A stretch of DNA of 64,000 nucleotides from Aquabacterium sp. A7-Y (GTDB taxonomy: Bacteria > Pseudomonadota > Gammaproteobacteria > Burkholderiales > Burkholderiaceae_C), in the NCBI RefSeq assembly GCF_026153205.1, contig NZ_JAPFBW010000002.1:1-64000 (forward strand), in the 5' to 3' direction. Position numbers and translations under genes: made by a program. The notes under the pieces were generated by a model that saw nothing but the letters and a program-made list of their open reading frames with translations, was not told the DNA's origin and ran no database searches. Shown in pieces: positions 54,397 to 64,000 of the stretch. The first letter of the stretch is position 1. Each line of letters opens with the position of its first letter.

Positions 54397-57162
54397 TCAG
54401 CCTTCGAAGACGTGGCGCCAGAGGCGCAACACGGCCTCGCGCTCGCGGCTCCATTCCTCGGGCGGGAAGTGGGTCGCGCGCTCGTCCAGGCGAGCCCGGT
54501 GCTGGGCCCGACGCAGCTCGCGGTAGGCGTCGGCCGCCGTTTGGCCGACACCTTCGGGCAGCAGGCCCGCGGCCTCGGCGCGCTGCAGCAGCGCGATGTT
54601 GCCGACGTTGTCGTGCAGCTCGGGGTGGGTGGCACCGTGCGCCAGCACCAGGTACTGGACCGCGAACTCCACGTCCATCATCCCGCCCGGGCTGTGCTTG
54701 ACCTCGAAGCGGTCGGGTTTGGCCGGATGGGCCTCGCGCACCTTTTGGCGCATCGAGCCGATCTCGGCACGCAGCGCCGCGTGATCGCGCTCGGCGGCGA
54801 TCACCGCGCGGCGCACCGCTTCAAAACGCGGCGCGATGGCCGGGTCGCCGGCGCAGAAGCGGGCCCGCGTGATGGCCTGGTGTTCCCAGGTCCAGGCGGT
54901 GTTGCTGCCTCGCCCGCTCTGGTAGGCCTCGAAAGCCTTCAGCGAGGTGACCAGGAGCCCCGAGTTGCCGTTGGGCCTCAGCGCGGTGTCGATCTCGAAC
55001 AGCTCGCCGGCCGGGGTGCGCAGCGTGAGCCAGGGGATCAGCTTGCGGGCGAAGGCGGCGTAGACCTCGGGGGCGCGCTCGTCGTCGTCGTCGAACAGGA
55101 AAACGACGTCGAGGTCGCTGCCGTAGCCCAGCTCCTTGCCGCCCAGCTTGCCGTAGGCGATCACCGCGAAGCGCGGTGCCTCGATGTGGCGCTGCTTCAG
55201 GTGGCTCCAGGCCCAGCGCATCGTGCACTCGACCGTGGCGTCGGCCAGCAGGGACAGGTCGTCGGCCACCTGCTCCACGGTGATGTGGCCCTCGACGTCC
55301 CGCACCAGGGTGCGGAACACCTCGGCATGGTGGGCACGCCGCAGCGTATCGAGCAGGGCCTCCTCGTCGGCCTGGCCCGAGCGGGTCCAGGCTTCGTGGC
55401 GTTGCTCCAGCTCGCGCACGAAACCGTCGGGCTCGAAGCGGGTATAGATCAGCCGCGGGTCGGCCAGCTCGTCGATCACGCCGGGGTGGCGCATCAGGTA
55501 GCGCATCGGCCAGCGCGCCAGACCCAGCAGGCGCAGCAGGCGGTGGTGCACCTCCTGGCGCTCCAGCAGCAGCGCGACATAACTCTCGCGGCGCAGCAGC
55601 GGCTCGACCCAGTCGACGAAACGCACCGCCGCCTCGATGGTGCAGATCTCCTGCTGCACCGCCTGGGCCGAGCGCAGCACCAGCTTCGCCAGGCGCTGGC
55701 GGGTTTCGTCGCGCAGCGCGCGGATGCGCGGCTGCTGCGCCCAGGGGCGCACCCGCTCGACCAGCGCCTCGGGCAGCTTTTCATAGAAGGCCTCGCTGTC
55801 CAGCGAGGCCGGCTGGCCGCAGCCCTTGCAGCCGCCCTTGCCGTTGGGCTTGGGCGCCTGTCCGTCGTGCAGCAGCGCATCGAACTCCAGGGCCACGAAC
55901 TCGCGCGTCTCGCCCAGGTGCTCGAGCATCTCGCAGGCGTCCTCGGTGCAGCGGAAGCCGAGGCTGCGTGCGATCCAGCCGAGGTCGCCGTCAGCGGTGG
56001 GCAGCTGGTGGGTCTGCTGGTCGTCCAGGTACTGGATGCGGTGTTCGAGGCGCCGCAGGAAGGTGTAGGCCGCCGCCAGCCGCTCGGCGGTCTCAGGCCT
56101 CACCACACCGACGTCGGTCAGGCGCTGCAGAGCCTTGAGGGTCGAGCGGGTGCGGATCTCGGGGTACTGGCCGCCGCGCACCACCTGCAGCAGCTGCACG
56201 GTGAACTCGATCTCGCGGATGCCGCCGCGCGAGAGCTTGACGTCGTTGGCGCGCTCGGGCCGGCCGGCGGCACGGCGCTGGGCTTCGTCGCGGACCTTGC
56301 CATGCAGCAGTCGCAGCCCTTCGAACACGCCGTAGTCGAGGTAGCGGCGGAACACGAAGGGGATGACGATGTCGCGCAGCTGCAGCGCCCGGCCGGACGT
56401 GACCGAGGCGCGCGGCGCCACCACCCGGCTCTTGAGCCACGCAAAGCGCTCCCATTCGCGGCCCTGCACCAGGAAGTACTCCTCCAGCATCGCCAGGCTC
56501 ACCACCGGCGGGCCGGAGTTGCCGTTGGGGCGCAGGGCCAGGTCGACGCGGAAGACGAAACCGTCCTCGGTGCTTTCCCCGATCAGCGTGTAGAGCGAGC
56601 GGGCGACCTGCGAGAAGTACTCGTGGGCGCTGATGCGGCCGCTGCCGTCGGGCCGGCCGGCGGTCTGGCCGTCTTCCTCGTAGACATAGATGAGGTCGAT
56701 GTCGGAAGAGACGTTCAGCTCGCGCCCGCCGAGCTTGCCCATGCCGACCACCCAGAAGTCGATGCGCTCGCCGGCTTCGTTCAAGGGGGCGCCATGGCGC
56801 TCGTCCTGCTCGGCGAAGGCCTCGGCCAGCGCGCGGTCCAGCGTCACCTCGGCCAGCTCCGTCATCGCGCGGGCCACCTCGGTCATCGGCGCTTCGGCCT
56901 CGATGTCCAGCGTCGCGAGGCGCTCCAGGATCAGCTGGCGGGCCACCCGCAGCGCCGAGGCCAGCGACCGGCCCTGGCTGCTCAGGGTATCGATCAGCGC
57001 CGCGATGCCGTCGCGCCCCGGCAAGCCGGGCGGCAGCAAGGACCGCTCGGCCGCATAACGGCGGCGTACGCGCTGGACAAAACGGGAGTGCTCGGCGAGA
57101 GCGGTAGGCCGGGTCTGTTGGTCGTTCACGGCCGCCCTTGCAACATCGTCATGGAAACCCAT
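54397..57162 (-). CDS. glnE: Glutamine synthetase adenylyltransferase/adenylyl-removing enzyme
   Basis: GlnE adds and removes AMP on glutamine synthetase in response to PII and glutamine. The 921-residue protein has two nucleotidyltransferase domains. The N-terminal one carries GMGKLGGRELNVSSDIDLIY (de-adenylylating half). The C-terminal one carries AYGKLGGKELGYGSDLDVVF (adenylylating half). Each is followed by a helical domain. An insert with CKGCG around residue 440 is unusual. It diverges from the yhdP gene, with 84 bp between starts. Confidence 0.95.
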   Translation of the reverse strand: MGFHDDVARAAVNDQQTRPTALAEHSRFVQRVRRRYAAERSLLPPGLPGRDGIAALIDTLSSQGRSLASALRVARQLILERLATLDIEAEAPMTEVARAMTELAEVTLDRALAEAFAEQDERHGAPLNEAGERIDFWVVGMGKLGGRELNVSSDIDLIYVYEEDGQTAGRPDGSGRISAHEYFSQVARSLYTLIGESTEDGFVFRVDLALRPNGNSGPPVVSLAMLEEYFLVQGREWERFAWLKSRVVAPRASVTSGRALQLRDIVIPFVFRRYLDYGVFEGLRLLHGKVRDEAQRRAAGRPERANDVKLSRGGIREIEFTVQLLQVVRGGQYPEIRTRSTLKALQRLTDVGVVRPETAERLAAAYTFLRRLEHRIQYLDDQQTHQLPTADGDLGWIARSLGFRCTEDACEMLEHLGETREFVALEFDALLHDGQAPKPNGKGGCKGCGQPASLDSEAFYEKLPEALVERVRPWAQQPRIRALRDETRQRLAKLVLRSAQAVQQEICTIEAAVRFVDWVEPLLRRESYVALLLERQEVHHRLLRLLGLARWPMRYLMRHPGVIDELADPRLIYTRFEPDGFVRELEQRHEAWTRSGQADEEALLDTLRRAHHAEVFRTLVRDVEGHITVEQVADDLSLLADATVECTMRWAWSHLKQRHIEAPRFAVIAYGKLGGKELGYGSDLDVVFLFDDDDERAPEVYAAFARKLIPWLTLRTPAGELFEIDTALRPNGNSGLLVTSLKAFEAYQSGRGSNTAWTWEHQAITRARFCAGDPAIAPRFEAVRRAVIAAERDHAALRAEIGSMRQKVREAHPAKPDRFEVKHSPGGMMDVEFAVQYLVLAHGATHPELHDNVGNIALLQRAEAAGLLPEGVGQTAADAYRELRRAQHRARLDERATHFPPEEWSREREAVLRLWRHVFEG

Positions 57163-57246
57163 CGAACTGATCCGGCTCTATGCTAGATTGGCCGCGCCTT
57201 CTTGTAGGGGTGCGCTGCGCACAACCCCTGTCCTTGCAAAGTCTTC

Positions 57247-60200
57247 ATGTCGTTTTTCCCCTCCCCGGCCCTGCTGGCGCCTGCCTGGCGCCTTTTTCGC
57301 GTGGCCGTGCGTGTTGCCGGAATCCTCGTCTTGCTCGCCTGGGGCCTGCTGCTGGTGGCCTGGCTCGTTCTGCATTGGGCGATTCTGCCGCGAATCGAAT
57401 CGTGGCGCCCGCAGATCGAGCAGGCGGCCACCCGATCCCTGGGGGTGCCGGTGCAAATCGGCCACATCCGTGTTGAATCTCACGGCTGGATGCCGACGCT
57501 GGAACTGCGAGACGTCCTGGTCCGCGACCCCGGCGGGCGCGAGGCGTTGCGCCTGGCTCGGGTCAACGCGGCCTTGTCGGCCGGCTCGCTGCTGCACTGG
57601 CAGCCGCGCTTCGAGCAGCTGGTCATCGATCGCCCGAGCCTGGAGGTGCGCCGCGATGTCGAGGGCCGGCTGTTCGTGGCCGGGCTGCAGGTGCGCGGCC
57701 AGCCCGGGGGCGAGGGTGACTCGCCGGCCGCCGACTGGATCTTCAGCCAGCACGAGTTGGCGATCCGCGGCGGCACGCTGCGCTGGGTCGATGAGTTCAA
57801 GCGCGCGCCGCCGCTGCAACTGGCCGACGTGAACCTGGTGCTGCGCAACGGCTCCCGGCTCGGTTCGAGGCGCCACCACTGGCGCATCGATGCCACGCCG
57901 CCGGCCGACTGGGGCGCCCGTTTCTCGCTGCGCGGACGGTTCCATCATGCGCTGCTGGCCCGCCCGGGTGACATCGGGCGCTGGAGCGGCAGTGCCTATG
58001 CCGAGCTGCCGCAAGCCGACGTGCAGCGCCTGCGCCAGTATGTGGCGCTGCCTTTCGAACTGCGCGAAGGCGCGGGCGCCCTGCGGGTCTGGGCCGACGT
58101 GCGCGACGGCCAGCTCAGCGGCGCCACCGCCGACCTCGCGCTGCAGGCCGTGCATGTGCGGCTGGCGCCCGAGCTGGCGCCGCTGGTGCTGCAACGCCTG
58201 ACCGGCCGCCTGGCCGGCCAGCGTGAGGGCGAGGCCTACAGCGCCTCGGCGACCCGGTTGGCCTTCAGCACCGGCGACGGGCAGCACTGGCCGGCGGCCA
58301 GCGGCTCGCTGCGCTGGCAGCAGACGCCCGGCCGGCCCCTCGCGGGCGGGCAACTGCAGGCCGACCGGCTCGACCTCGCGATCCTGGCACGCCTGGCCGG
58401 CAGCCTGCCGCTCGGCGCACGACTGCGCGCCGACCTCGCCGAGGTGCGCCCGGAGGGCCTGGTGCAGGACCTGCAGCTGCGCTGGGAGGGGCCGCTCGAC
58501 GCGCCCGTGGGCTATCGCGTGCAGGGGCAGCTCAAGGGGCTGCAGCTGGCGGCCGAGCAGCCCGGCAGCGGCCAGGCCTCGCGCATCGGCCGCCCCGGCC
58601 TGGCCGGCGCCGACCTCTCGGTCACCGCCACCGACCGGGGCGGCGCAGCCACGTTGAGCATGCGGCAGGGGGAGCTGGTGTTCCCCGGCGTGTTCGAGGA
58701 AGCCCGCATCCCGCTGGACCGGCTGGCTGCCCACCTGCAATGGCGGCTGAAGCGCGACGCGCCGGGCAGCCCCTCGCCCCGCATCGAGCTGGAGGTGCGC
58801 GACGCCAGTTTCGCCAATGCCGACGCCGCGGGGGCCTTGAGCGCGACCTGGCGCACCGGCGGGAAGGACGGCAGCGCGGCCGAGGTCCGCCTGCCCGGCG
58901 TGCTCGACCTGAGGGGCCAGCTGCAGCGGGCCGACGCCACGCGCACCTGGCGCTACCTGCCGGCCGGCCTGCCGGCCACGGTGCGCGACTATGTGCGGCG
59001 GGCGGTGCTGGCCGGCAGCTCCAGCGCGGTGGACTTCCTGGTGCAGGGCGACCTCCATCACTTCCCCTTTCGCGACCCGCGCCATGGGCAGTTCCGCATC
59101 GCCTCCCAGATCGACAACGCCACCTTCGCGTTCGCGCCCGGCGACGCGCTGGAGCCCTCGCCCTGGCCGGCGTTCACCGAGGTGAGCGGGCAATTGGTGT
59201 TCGAGCGCAGCTCGATGCAGATCCGGGATGCCCGGGCGCGCCTGTTCGGCTTCCAGCTGGCCCAGGTGCAGGGCGGCATCGCCGACCTGCACCGTGGCTC
59301 CGTGCTGGCGCTCGGCGGCCAAGGCCGCGGCCCGCTCGGCGATGCGCTGCGTTTCGTCAAGGAAACGCCGGTCGGCGAGTGGACCTCGCAGGCGCTGGCC
59401 GAGGCGCGCGGCAGCGGTGAGGCCCAGCTGAAGCTGGACCTGCGCATCCCGCTCGCGCAGATGAAGCAGGCGCGCGTCGATGGGCAGCTGACCTTGCTCG
59501 GCAACGAGGTGCAGATCACGCCCGGTACGCCGCTGCTGAGCCAGGCGCGCGGCAGCGTCCGATTCTCCGACCAGGGTTTCAAGGTGCCGGGCGCGACCGC
59601 GCGCGTACTGGGCGGCGAGGCGAGCTTCCACGGCGGCACGCAGAAGGACGGCAGCATCCGCTTCAACGGCCAGGGTATCGCAAGCGCCGAGGGCCTGCGC
59701 CAGGCGCGCGAGCTGGGCCGGCTGCCGGCACTGGGCGCGCACCTCGAGGGCCAGGCGGCCTACACGCTGGACCTGAAGGTGGCCCAGGGTCAGAGCGAGA
59801 TCCGCATCGACAGCCCGCTCGCCGGCCTCGCGATCCGGCTTCCGGCGCCTTTCGAGAAGGCCGCCGCCGCCAGCTGGCCGCTGCGGGTGCAGACGGTGCT
59901 CGACGTGCGCGGCGAGGGCGATCAGGCCGTGCCGCGCGACCGCCTGACGATCGACCTGGCCGAGGTCCTGCACGCCCGCTACCACCGCGAGCTGCATCCC
60001 GACGGCGTGCGCGTGCTGGCCGCCGGCATCGGCGTCAACCTGCCAGCGCCCGAGCCGGTGGCGGGCGGTGCTGCCCAGGTACAGCAGGACCGCATCGACG
60101 TCGACGCCTGGCAGGCGGCCTTGGGTGCGCTGGCGGGAAGCGGCGGCGGGCCGGCCGGCCGATCCGGTGGGGGGGGGCGCGAAGGCCGGGGCCGGGCCGG

Positions 60201-61423
60201 GCGACGCCGCCTATGCGCCGGCCGCGGTGATGCTGCGGGCCCGGGAGCTCGACATCGACCAGCGCCGCCTCAGCAACGTGGTCGCCGGCGTGTCCAGAGA
60301 CGGGGAGATCTGGCGCGCCAACGTCGACGCCGACCAGCTCAACGGCTACATCGAATACCGCGCCGCGGACGGTGCTCGCCGCGAATCGGGTGGCCGCGTG
60401 GTGGCCCGGCTGTCGCGGCTGTCGCTGCCCGAAAGTGCCGCGCGCGACGTCGAGAGCCTGCTCGAGACGGCACCGACCACGCTGCCGGCGCTCGACATCG
60501 TGGTGCAGGACCTGGAGTTGCGCGGCATGAAGCTGGGCAAGGCCGAGGTCGAGGCCATCAACCGCCATACCGGCGAGATCCGCGAATGGCGGCTGGAGAA
60601 GTTCACGCTGTCCAATCCCGACGCCCGACTGGAGGCGACCGGCAGCTGGCAGGGCGTCGCGGGTGCCACCACACCGTGGCGCTCCACGATGGACTTCCGC
60701 CTCGACCTGACCGACAGCGGCGCCTTGCTGGCGCGCCTCGGGCTCGGGCAGGTGGTGAAGGGCGGCAAGGGGCGCCTCAGCGGCGAAATCAACTGGCAGG
60801 GCTCGCCGCTCGCGTTCGACTACCCCAGCCTGGGTGGGCAGTTCAATGTCGAGGTGAACAAGGGCCAGTTCCTCAAGGTCGAGCCCGGCCTCGCCAAGCT
60901 GGCCGGCATCCTCAGCCTGCAGTCGCTGCCGCGTCGCCTCACGCTGGACTTCCGCGACGTGTTCCAGGAAGGTTTCGCCTTCGACGCCTTCACGGGCGAC
61001 GTGACCATCGCACAGGGTGTCGCCCGTACCAACAACCTGCGCCTGCGCGGCGTGACGGCAGCCGTGCTGATGGAAGGCAGTGCCGACATCGCCCACGAGA
61101 CCCAGGACCTGCGTATCGTGGTGGTGCCCGAGATCAACGCCGGCACAGCTTCGCTGGCCTATGCGGCCATCAACCCGGCGGTCGGGCTCGGTACCTTCCT
61201 GGCCCAGATGTTCCTGCGCAAACCGCTGATGCAGGCCGGCACGCGCGAATTTCATGTCACCGGCGGCTGGACCGATCCCAAGGTCGAACCGGTCCAGCGC
61301 CGCCCCGGCCAGCCCCTGCCCGAGGGCGCCACGGGTCCGCTGTTCGGGCTCGCGCCCGAAAGCCTTGGCTTGGGCGGAGCGCGCCGAACCCCACCCCAGC
61401 CGCCCGACACGGCGCGCCCCTAG
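57247..61423 (+). pseudogene. yhdP: YhdP-family AsmA-like envelope lipid-transport protein, frame broken at a nine-G tract
   Basis: YhdP is a giant AsmA-like inner-membrane protein bridging the periplasm and implicated in phospholipid delivery to the outer membrane. The N-terminal part (TM anchor VRVAGILVLLAWGLLLVAWLV, IESWRPQIEQAATRSLGVPV) runs in one frame to about residue 975. The C-terminal part (LDIDQRRLSNVVAGVSRDGE to PPQPPDTARP, stop 61421-61423) runs in another. The switch falls at the G run 60169-60177. Deleting one G restores a single protein of about 1391 residues, a normal YhdP length. No other damage is seen, so a homopolymer error or phase variation is more likely than decay. 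Confidence 0.85.
60169..60177. repeat. Nine-G homopolymer inside yhdP
   Basis: The longest mononucleotide run noticed in the window lies in a Gly-rich linker of the protein. Eight G keep the full-length frame open, while nine move translation into an unrelated open frame. Confidence 0.85.
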
Positions 61424-61434
61424 GAGCTCTGCCA

Positions 61435-62262
61435 ATGAAGATCGCTGCCCTACAGATGGTCTCGTCCTGCTCGCCCGAGGACAACCTGGAGCGCGCGCGC
61501 CGGCTGATCGCCCGCGCTGCCGCGGAGGGCGCGCAGCTGGTCGCCCTGCCCGAGAACTTCGCTTTCATGGGGCACGACGACCGCGACAAGCTCGCGCTGG
61601 CCGAAGCGCTCGGCCAAGGGCCGGCCCAGCAGATGCTGAGCGAAGCGGCCCGCGAACACGGCGTCTGGCTGATCGGCGGCTCGATCGCGGTGGCCACCGA
61701 GGATCCCGAGCGGGTCGGCAACACCACGCTGGTCTACGACCCGGCCGGCGAGCGCGTCGCCCGCTACGACAAGATCCACCTGTTCCGCTTCGAGGAGCAC
61801 ACCCCGACCGGTTCACGCCTGTACGACGAGGCCCTGGTGCTGCGCGCCGGCGCGACGCCGACGGCGGTCGAAGTCAGGCTGGACGACGGGGCCTGGCGGG
61901 TCGGCCTGAGCATTTGCTATGACCTGCGTTTCCCCGAGCTGTACCGGCAGCTGATGGTGCCGCCCTGCGACCTCATCGTGGTGCCGTCGGCCTTCACCTG
62001 GCCGACCGGCCACGCCCACTGGGAGCTGCTGCTGCGGGCTCGCGCGGTCGAGAACCAGTGTTATGTGATGGCTCCGGCCCAGGGCGGGCGGCATGAAAAC
62101 GGCCGGCGTACCTGGGGCCACACCTTGATCGCCGACCCCTGGGGCGAGCTGCTTGCGGTGCACGAGGAGGGCGAAGGCCTGGTCTGCGCCGAGCTCAGCC
62201 GCGCCAGGCTGGCCGAGGTGCGCGCCAAGCTGCCGGCGCTGGCGCATCGGCGTTTGGGCTGA
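61435..62262 (+). CDS. Carbon-nitrogen hydrolase (nitrilase superfamily, Nit-like)
   Basis: The 275-residue enzyme has the Glu-Lys-Cys triad: E40 in ALPENFAF, K113 in YDKIHLF and C161 in [10 protein letters not shown]. This branch resembles Nit1/YbeM-type omega-amidases that repair deaminated glutathione. The exact substrate is inferred only from similarity. GGAG overlaps the yhdP stop and stands eight bases before ATG 61435, so it is probably co-transcribed with yhdP, a common pairing in Burkholderiales. Confidence 0.93.
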   Translation: MKIAALQMVSSCSPEDNLERARRLIARAAAEGAQLVALPENFAFMGHDDRDKLALAEALGQGPAQQMLSEAAREHGVWLIGGSIAVATEDPERVGNTTLVYDPAGERVARYDKIHLFRFEEHTPTGSRLYDEALVLRAGATPTAVEVRLDDGAWRVGLSICYDLRFPELYRQLMVPPCDLIVVPSAFTWPTGHAHWELLLRARAVENQCYVMAPAQGGRHENGRRTWGHTLIADPWGELLAVHEEGEGLVCAELSRARLAEVRAKLPALAHRRLG

Positions 62263-62279
62263 AGCGCTGCGGGCGGTCC

Positions 62280-62669
62280 TCAGCGCCGGGTCGCGGCCAG
62301 GAAACCGATCACCACGCCGGCCAGCATCGCGATCGAGGCGACCTTCCACGGCTGCTCGTGCACGTAATCGTTGGTCGCCGCGGCGGTATGGCGCACCCGC
62401 TGGGTGATGCCATGGCTGGCATCGGCCACCGCCTCGCTGGCACGGTGCAGCGAGTTTTGCAGCCTCTGTTTCAGGTCGTCCATCTCGGGCGAGCTCTTGA
62501 GCGCCGGGTTGGCCACCAGTTCCTGCACATCGGCTTGCAGGCCGGCCCATTCGCGCTGCAGCGCCGAGGCGCTGTGCTTGACCGGCAGTGGGGCGGGGTC
62601 GTTGAAGTGGCGCAGGGCGCGTTCGCTCTCGAAGTCGGTAGAGGGATCACCGTAGGTATAGGAAGGCAT
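62280..62669 (-). CDS. DUF883 (ElaB/YqjD-like) membrane-anchored protein
   Basis: The 129-residue protein has a polar, partly coiled helical region (LQREWAGLQADVQELVANPA, MDDLKQRLQNSLHRASEAVA). A single C-terminal transmembrane helix follows (VASIAMLAGVVIGFLAATRR), with the basic end typical of YqjD/ElaB. E. coli relatives bind ribosomes at the membrane in stationary phase. ATG 62669 has GAGGAG six bases upstream. It converges on the nitrilase gene. Confidence 0.9.
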   Translation of the reverse strand: MPSYTYGDPSTDFESERALRHFNDPAPLPVKHSASALQREWAGLQADVQELVANPALKSSPEMDDLKQRLQNSLHRASEAVADASHGITQRVRHTAAATNDYVHEQPWKVASIAMLAGVVIGFLAATRR

Positions 62670-62823
62670 GAAAGGCTCCTCATCTCGCTGCCGGGTATCG
62701 GTCGGTCTGGCACGGTCCGCCGAGGGGCGGGCGCTGTCGGCAGATCCTAAGAAGCAGACAGCGTGCCGCGCGTCGGACACCCGGGGGGCCGGCTGTCGGT
62801 CTGCTCCGACAGGCGCAGACGCT

Positions 62824-63264
62824 TCATCCCCGCGCCGGGTCGCCGCGCAGCGCCTCGAGGGCCTGGGCGACACGGTCGAATTCGTTGGACTTGTCGAAGA
62901 AGTGGTGCGCGCCGAGCGCCAGGCAGCGCTCGCGGATCGGCCGGGTGCTGGTGTTGGTCAGCACCATCGTGAGCGGCCGCGGACTGCGCCCGCGCAGCGC
63001 GGCCAGCACCCCGAAACCGTTGCCTTCGCGCAGTTGCAGATCGACCACCACCGCGTCGAAGCGCCGGTCCCGCAGGGCCGCCAGCGCCTCGGCTTCGGTC
63101 TCCGCTTCGGCACTGACCTCAAAACCCTGGCAGGTCGAGATCAGGTCCAGCAGCCGTTCGCGTATCAGTCGCGAGTCCTCGATCACCATCACCTGCAGCG
63201 GCGGGCCGATGTCGGGGGAAAGGGCGGGGGATGCCGCAGGGTGGGTGGAGACCGACGCACTCAT
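62824..63264 (-). CDS. Stand-alone receiver-domain response regulator
   Basis: The 146-residue protein consists of a receiver domain preceded by about 20 unstructured residues. Acidic residues in VMVIEDSRLIRER, the phospho-acceptor Asp in AVVVDLQLREGNG, Thr in TMVLTNTST and Lys in FDKSNEFDRV are in place. There is no output domain, so it would act by protein contact. It lies 124 bp beyond the NarL-type regulator on the same strand, suggesting a shared pathway. Confidence 0.88.
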   Translation of the reverse strand: MSASVSTHPAASPALSPDIGPPLQVMVIEDSRLIRERLLDLISTCQGFEVSAEAETEAEALAALRDRRFDAVVVDLQLREGNGFGVLAALRGRSPRPLTMVLTNTSTRPIRERCLALGAHHFFDKSNEFDRVAQALEALRGDPARG

Positions 63265-63388
63265 CTCGCAACGACTCTCTCTCAGGCGGGGGTTCTGGTC
63301 CTAGCTTGGAGCCAGAGTAGTCCTCGTGACCTGGGTGTGTCTGTAGGTCGATGCCCGACTGGTGCCGGGGGCGCCGATGCAGCAGCGT

Positions 63389-64000
63389 CTACTGGATCAG
63401 ACCGTTCTTGACCGCGTAGTAGGTCAGCTCGGCGTTGCTGCCCAGCTGCAGCTTCTCGAGCAGGCGGCTTCGGTAGGTGCTGACGGTCTTGACGCTGATG
63501 AAAAGCTCGTCGGCAATCTGCGTGACAGACATGCCGCTCGCCAGCTTGCACAGGACCTGGAACTCGCGCTCCGACAAGTCCTGGTGCGCGGGGCCGGCGC
63601 CGGGCTGGTCGAGCCGGCTTGCGACCAGGTCGGCGGCGGTCGGGCTGAGATAACGCCGGCCCTGCAGCACCACGCGGATGGCGCGCAGGATCTCGTCGAC
63701 GTCCGCATCTTTCTTGAGGTAGCCGTTCGCCCCCGCGCGCAGCAGGTTGATCGCGTACTGCTCTTCAGGAAAGGCGCTGACGATGAGCACCGGGATCTCG
63801 CCCAGGTGGTTGCGGATCAGCCGCAAGGTATCGACGCCGGTGCGGTCCGGCAGCGAGATGTCGAGTAGCACCAGATCCCAACTGCCTTCGCGCAGCAGCG
63901 CCAGTGCCTCCGCACTGGTGGCGGCCTCGCCGGCCACGTGCAGGTCGGGTTCGGCGTCGATCAGCTGTTTGAGGCCGGCCCGCACGATCTGGTGATCGTC
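63389..64000 (-). CDS. NarL/LuxR-type response regulator (5' end beyond window)
   Basis: At least 204 residues are present. A receiver (DDHQIVRAGLKQLI at the window end, phospho-acceptor in LVLLDISLPDRTG, IVSAFPEEQYA, LKKDADVDEI) is followed by a LuxR helix-turn-helix (LSEREFQVLCKLASGMSVTQ, ISVKTVSTYRSRLLEKL). The start codon lies just outside 64000, since coding sequence continues through the last base. The overall form is that of GacA/UvrY-type regulators. The cognate kinase is not in view. Confidence 0.92.
   Translation of the reverse strand, partial: DDHQIVRAGLKQLIDAEPDLHVAGEAATSAEALALLREGSWDLVLLDISLPDRTGVDTLRLIRNHLGEIPVLIVSAFPEEQYAINLLRAGANGYLKKDADVDEILRAIRVVLQGRRYLSPTAADLVASRLDQPGAGPAHQDLSEREFQVLCKLASGMSVTQIADELFISVKTVSTYRSRLLEKLQLGSNAELTYYAVKNGLIQ

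Noticed and set aside
57247-62262. A 1671-codon open frame that looks like a YhdP-nitrilase fusion
   Set aside because: After the G9 tract the frame carries no recognisable protein for about 1200 bases, while the true YhdP C-terminus continues in the neighbouring frame. The nitrilase has its own ribosome site and ATG at 61435.

Overview
The window is high-GC DNA (roughly two thirds G+C or more). Most of it reads like the chromosome of a betaproteobacterium of the order Burkholderiales, probably near the Rubrivivax/Caldimonas/Leptothrix group. That placement rests on gene content and order that I recognise, such as amgK beside lptD-surA-rsmA, leuS-lptE-holA, hpf-ptsN-hprK and a YhdP-nitrilase pair. 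It does not rest on a database search. Genes are tightly packed, with many 1-4 bp start/stop overlaps. I see no rRNA, tRNA, CRISPR array, insertion sequence, integrase or prophage gene.

Layout. 0-7 kb: a LysR regulator cut by the window edge, the murein-recycling kinase AmgK, and the divergent operon lptD-surA-rsmA. 7-8 kb: a secreted guanyl-specific RNase with its barstar inhibitor. 8-15.5 kb: NADP-malic enzyme, a divergent DctS/DctR-like two-component pair, and a chemoreceptor carrying an intact amino-acid-binding dCache motif. 15.5-21 kb: a frame-broken exonuclease, thiL, pgpA, a CinA-type amidohydrolase, a hydroxyacid reductase and an FAD monooxygenase. 21-28 kb, minus strand: bamE-dapB-exbB-exbD-leuS-lptE-holA, an envelope-biogenesis run, with fur divergent from it. 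28-30.5 kb: hpf, ptsN, hprK. 30.6-35.2 kb: a five-gene MCE/Mla-type lipid transport operon ending in an MFS transporter. 35-37.5 kb: serA and two small uncharacterised genes, one with a four-cysteine knuckle and one with a membrane-anchored HExxH motif. 37.7-42.2 kb: a TonB receptor, a YfiR-like periplasmic protein and a CHASE8-like GGDEF/EAL protein, which looks like a c-di-GMP signalling module. 42-45.4 kb: fliA, a conserved small protein and aminopeptidase P. 45.4-52.8 kb: corA with a long structured leader, then a four-gene lipid-modification operon (FAD oxidoreductase, DUF1365, CFA-synthase-like methyltransferase, second FAD oxidoreductase). That operon diverges across a 734-bp gap from a ferritin-like acyl desaturase. 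52.9-64 kb: a Gdx/SugE exporter, a Gly/Ser-rich membrane protein, a rhombosortase-like protease, glnE, a YhdP homologue broken at a nine-G tract, a nitrilase-family hydrolase, a DUF883 protein and two response regulators, the last one cut by the window end.

Two themes recur. The first is envelope assembly and lipid handling: LptD, SurA, LptE, BamE, ExbBD, the Mla-type operon, YhdP, PgpA and the CFA/desaturase locus. The second is signalling: DctSR-like, MCP, YfiR/GGDEF-EAL, FliA, PtsN/HprK and the stand-alone receiver. The most checkable oddities are two genes whose frames break at G homopolymers, both repaired by removing one G. They are either assembly errors or contingency loci. Others are the corA leader, the TonB-YfiR-GGDEF/EAL module, and the lipid operon with its large control region.
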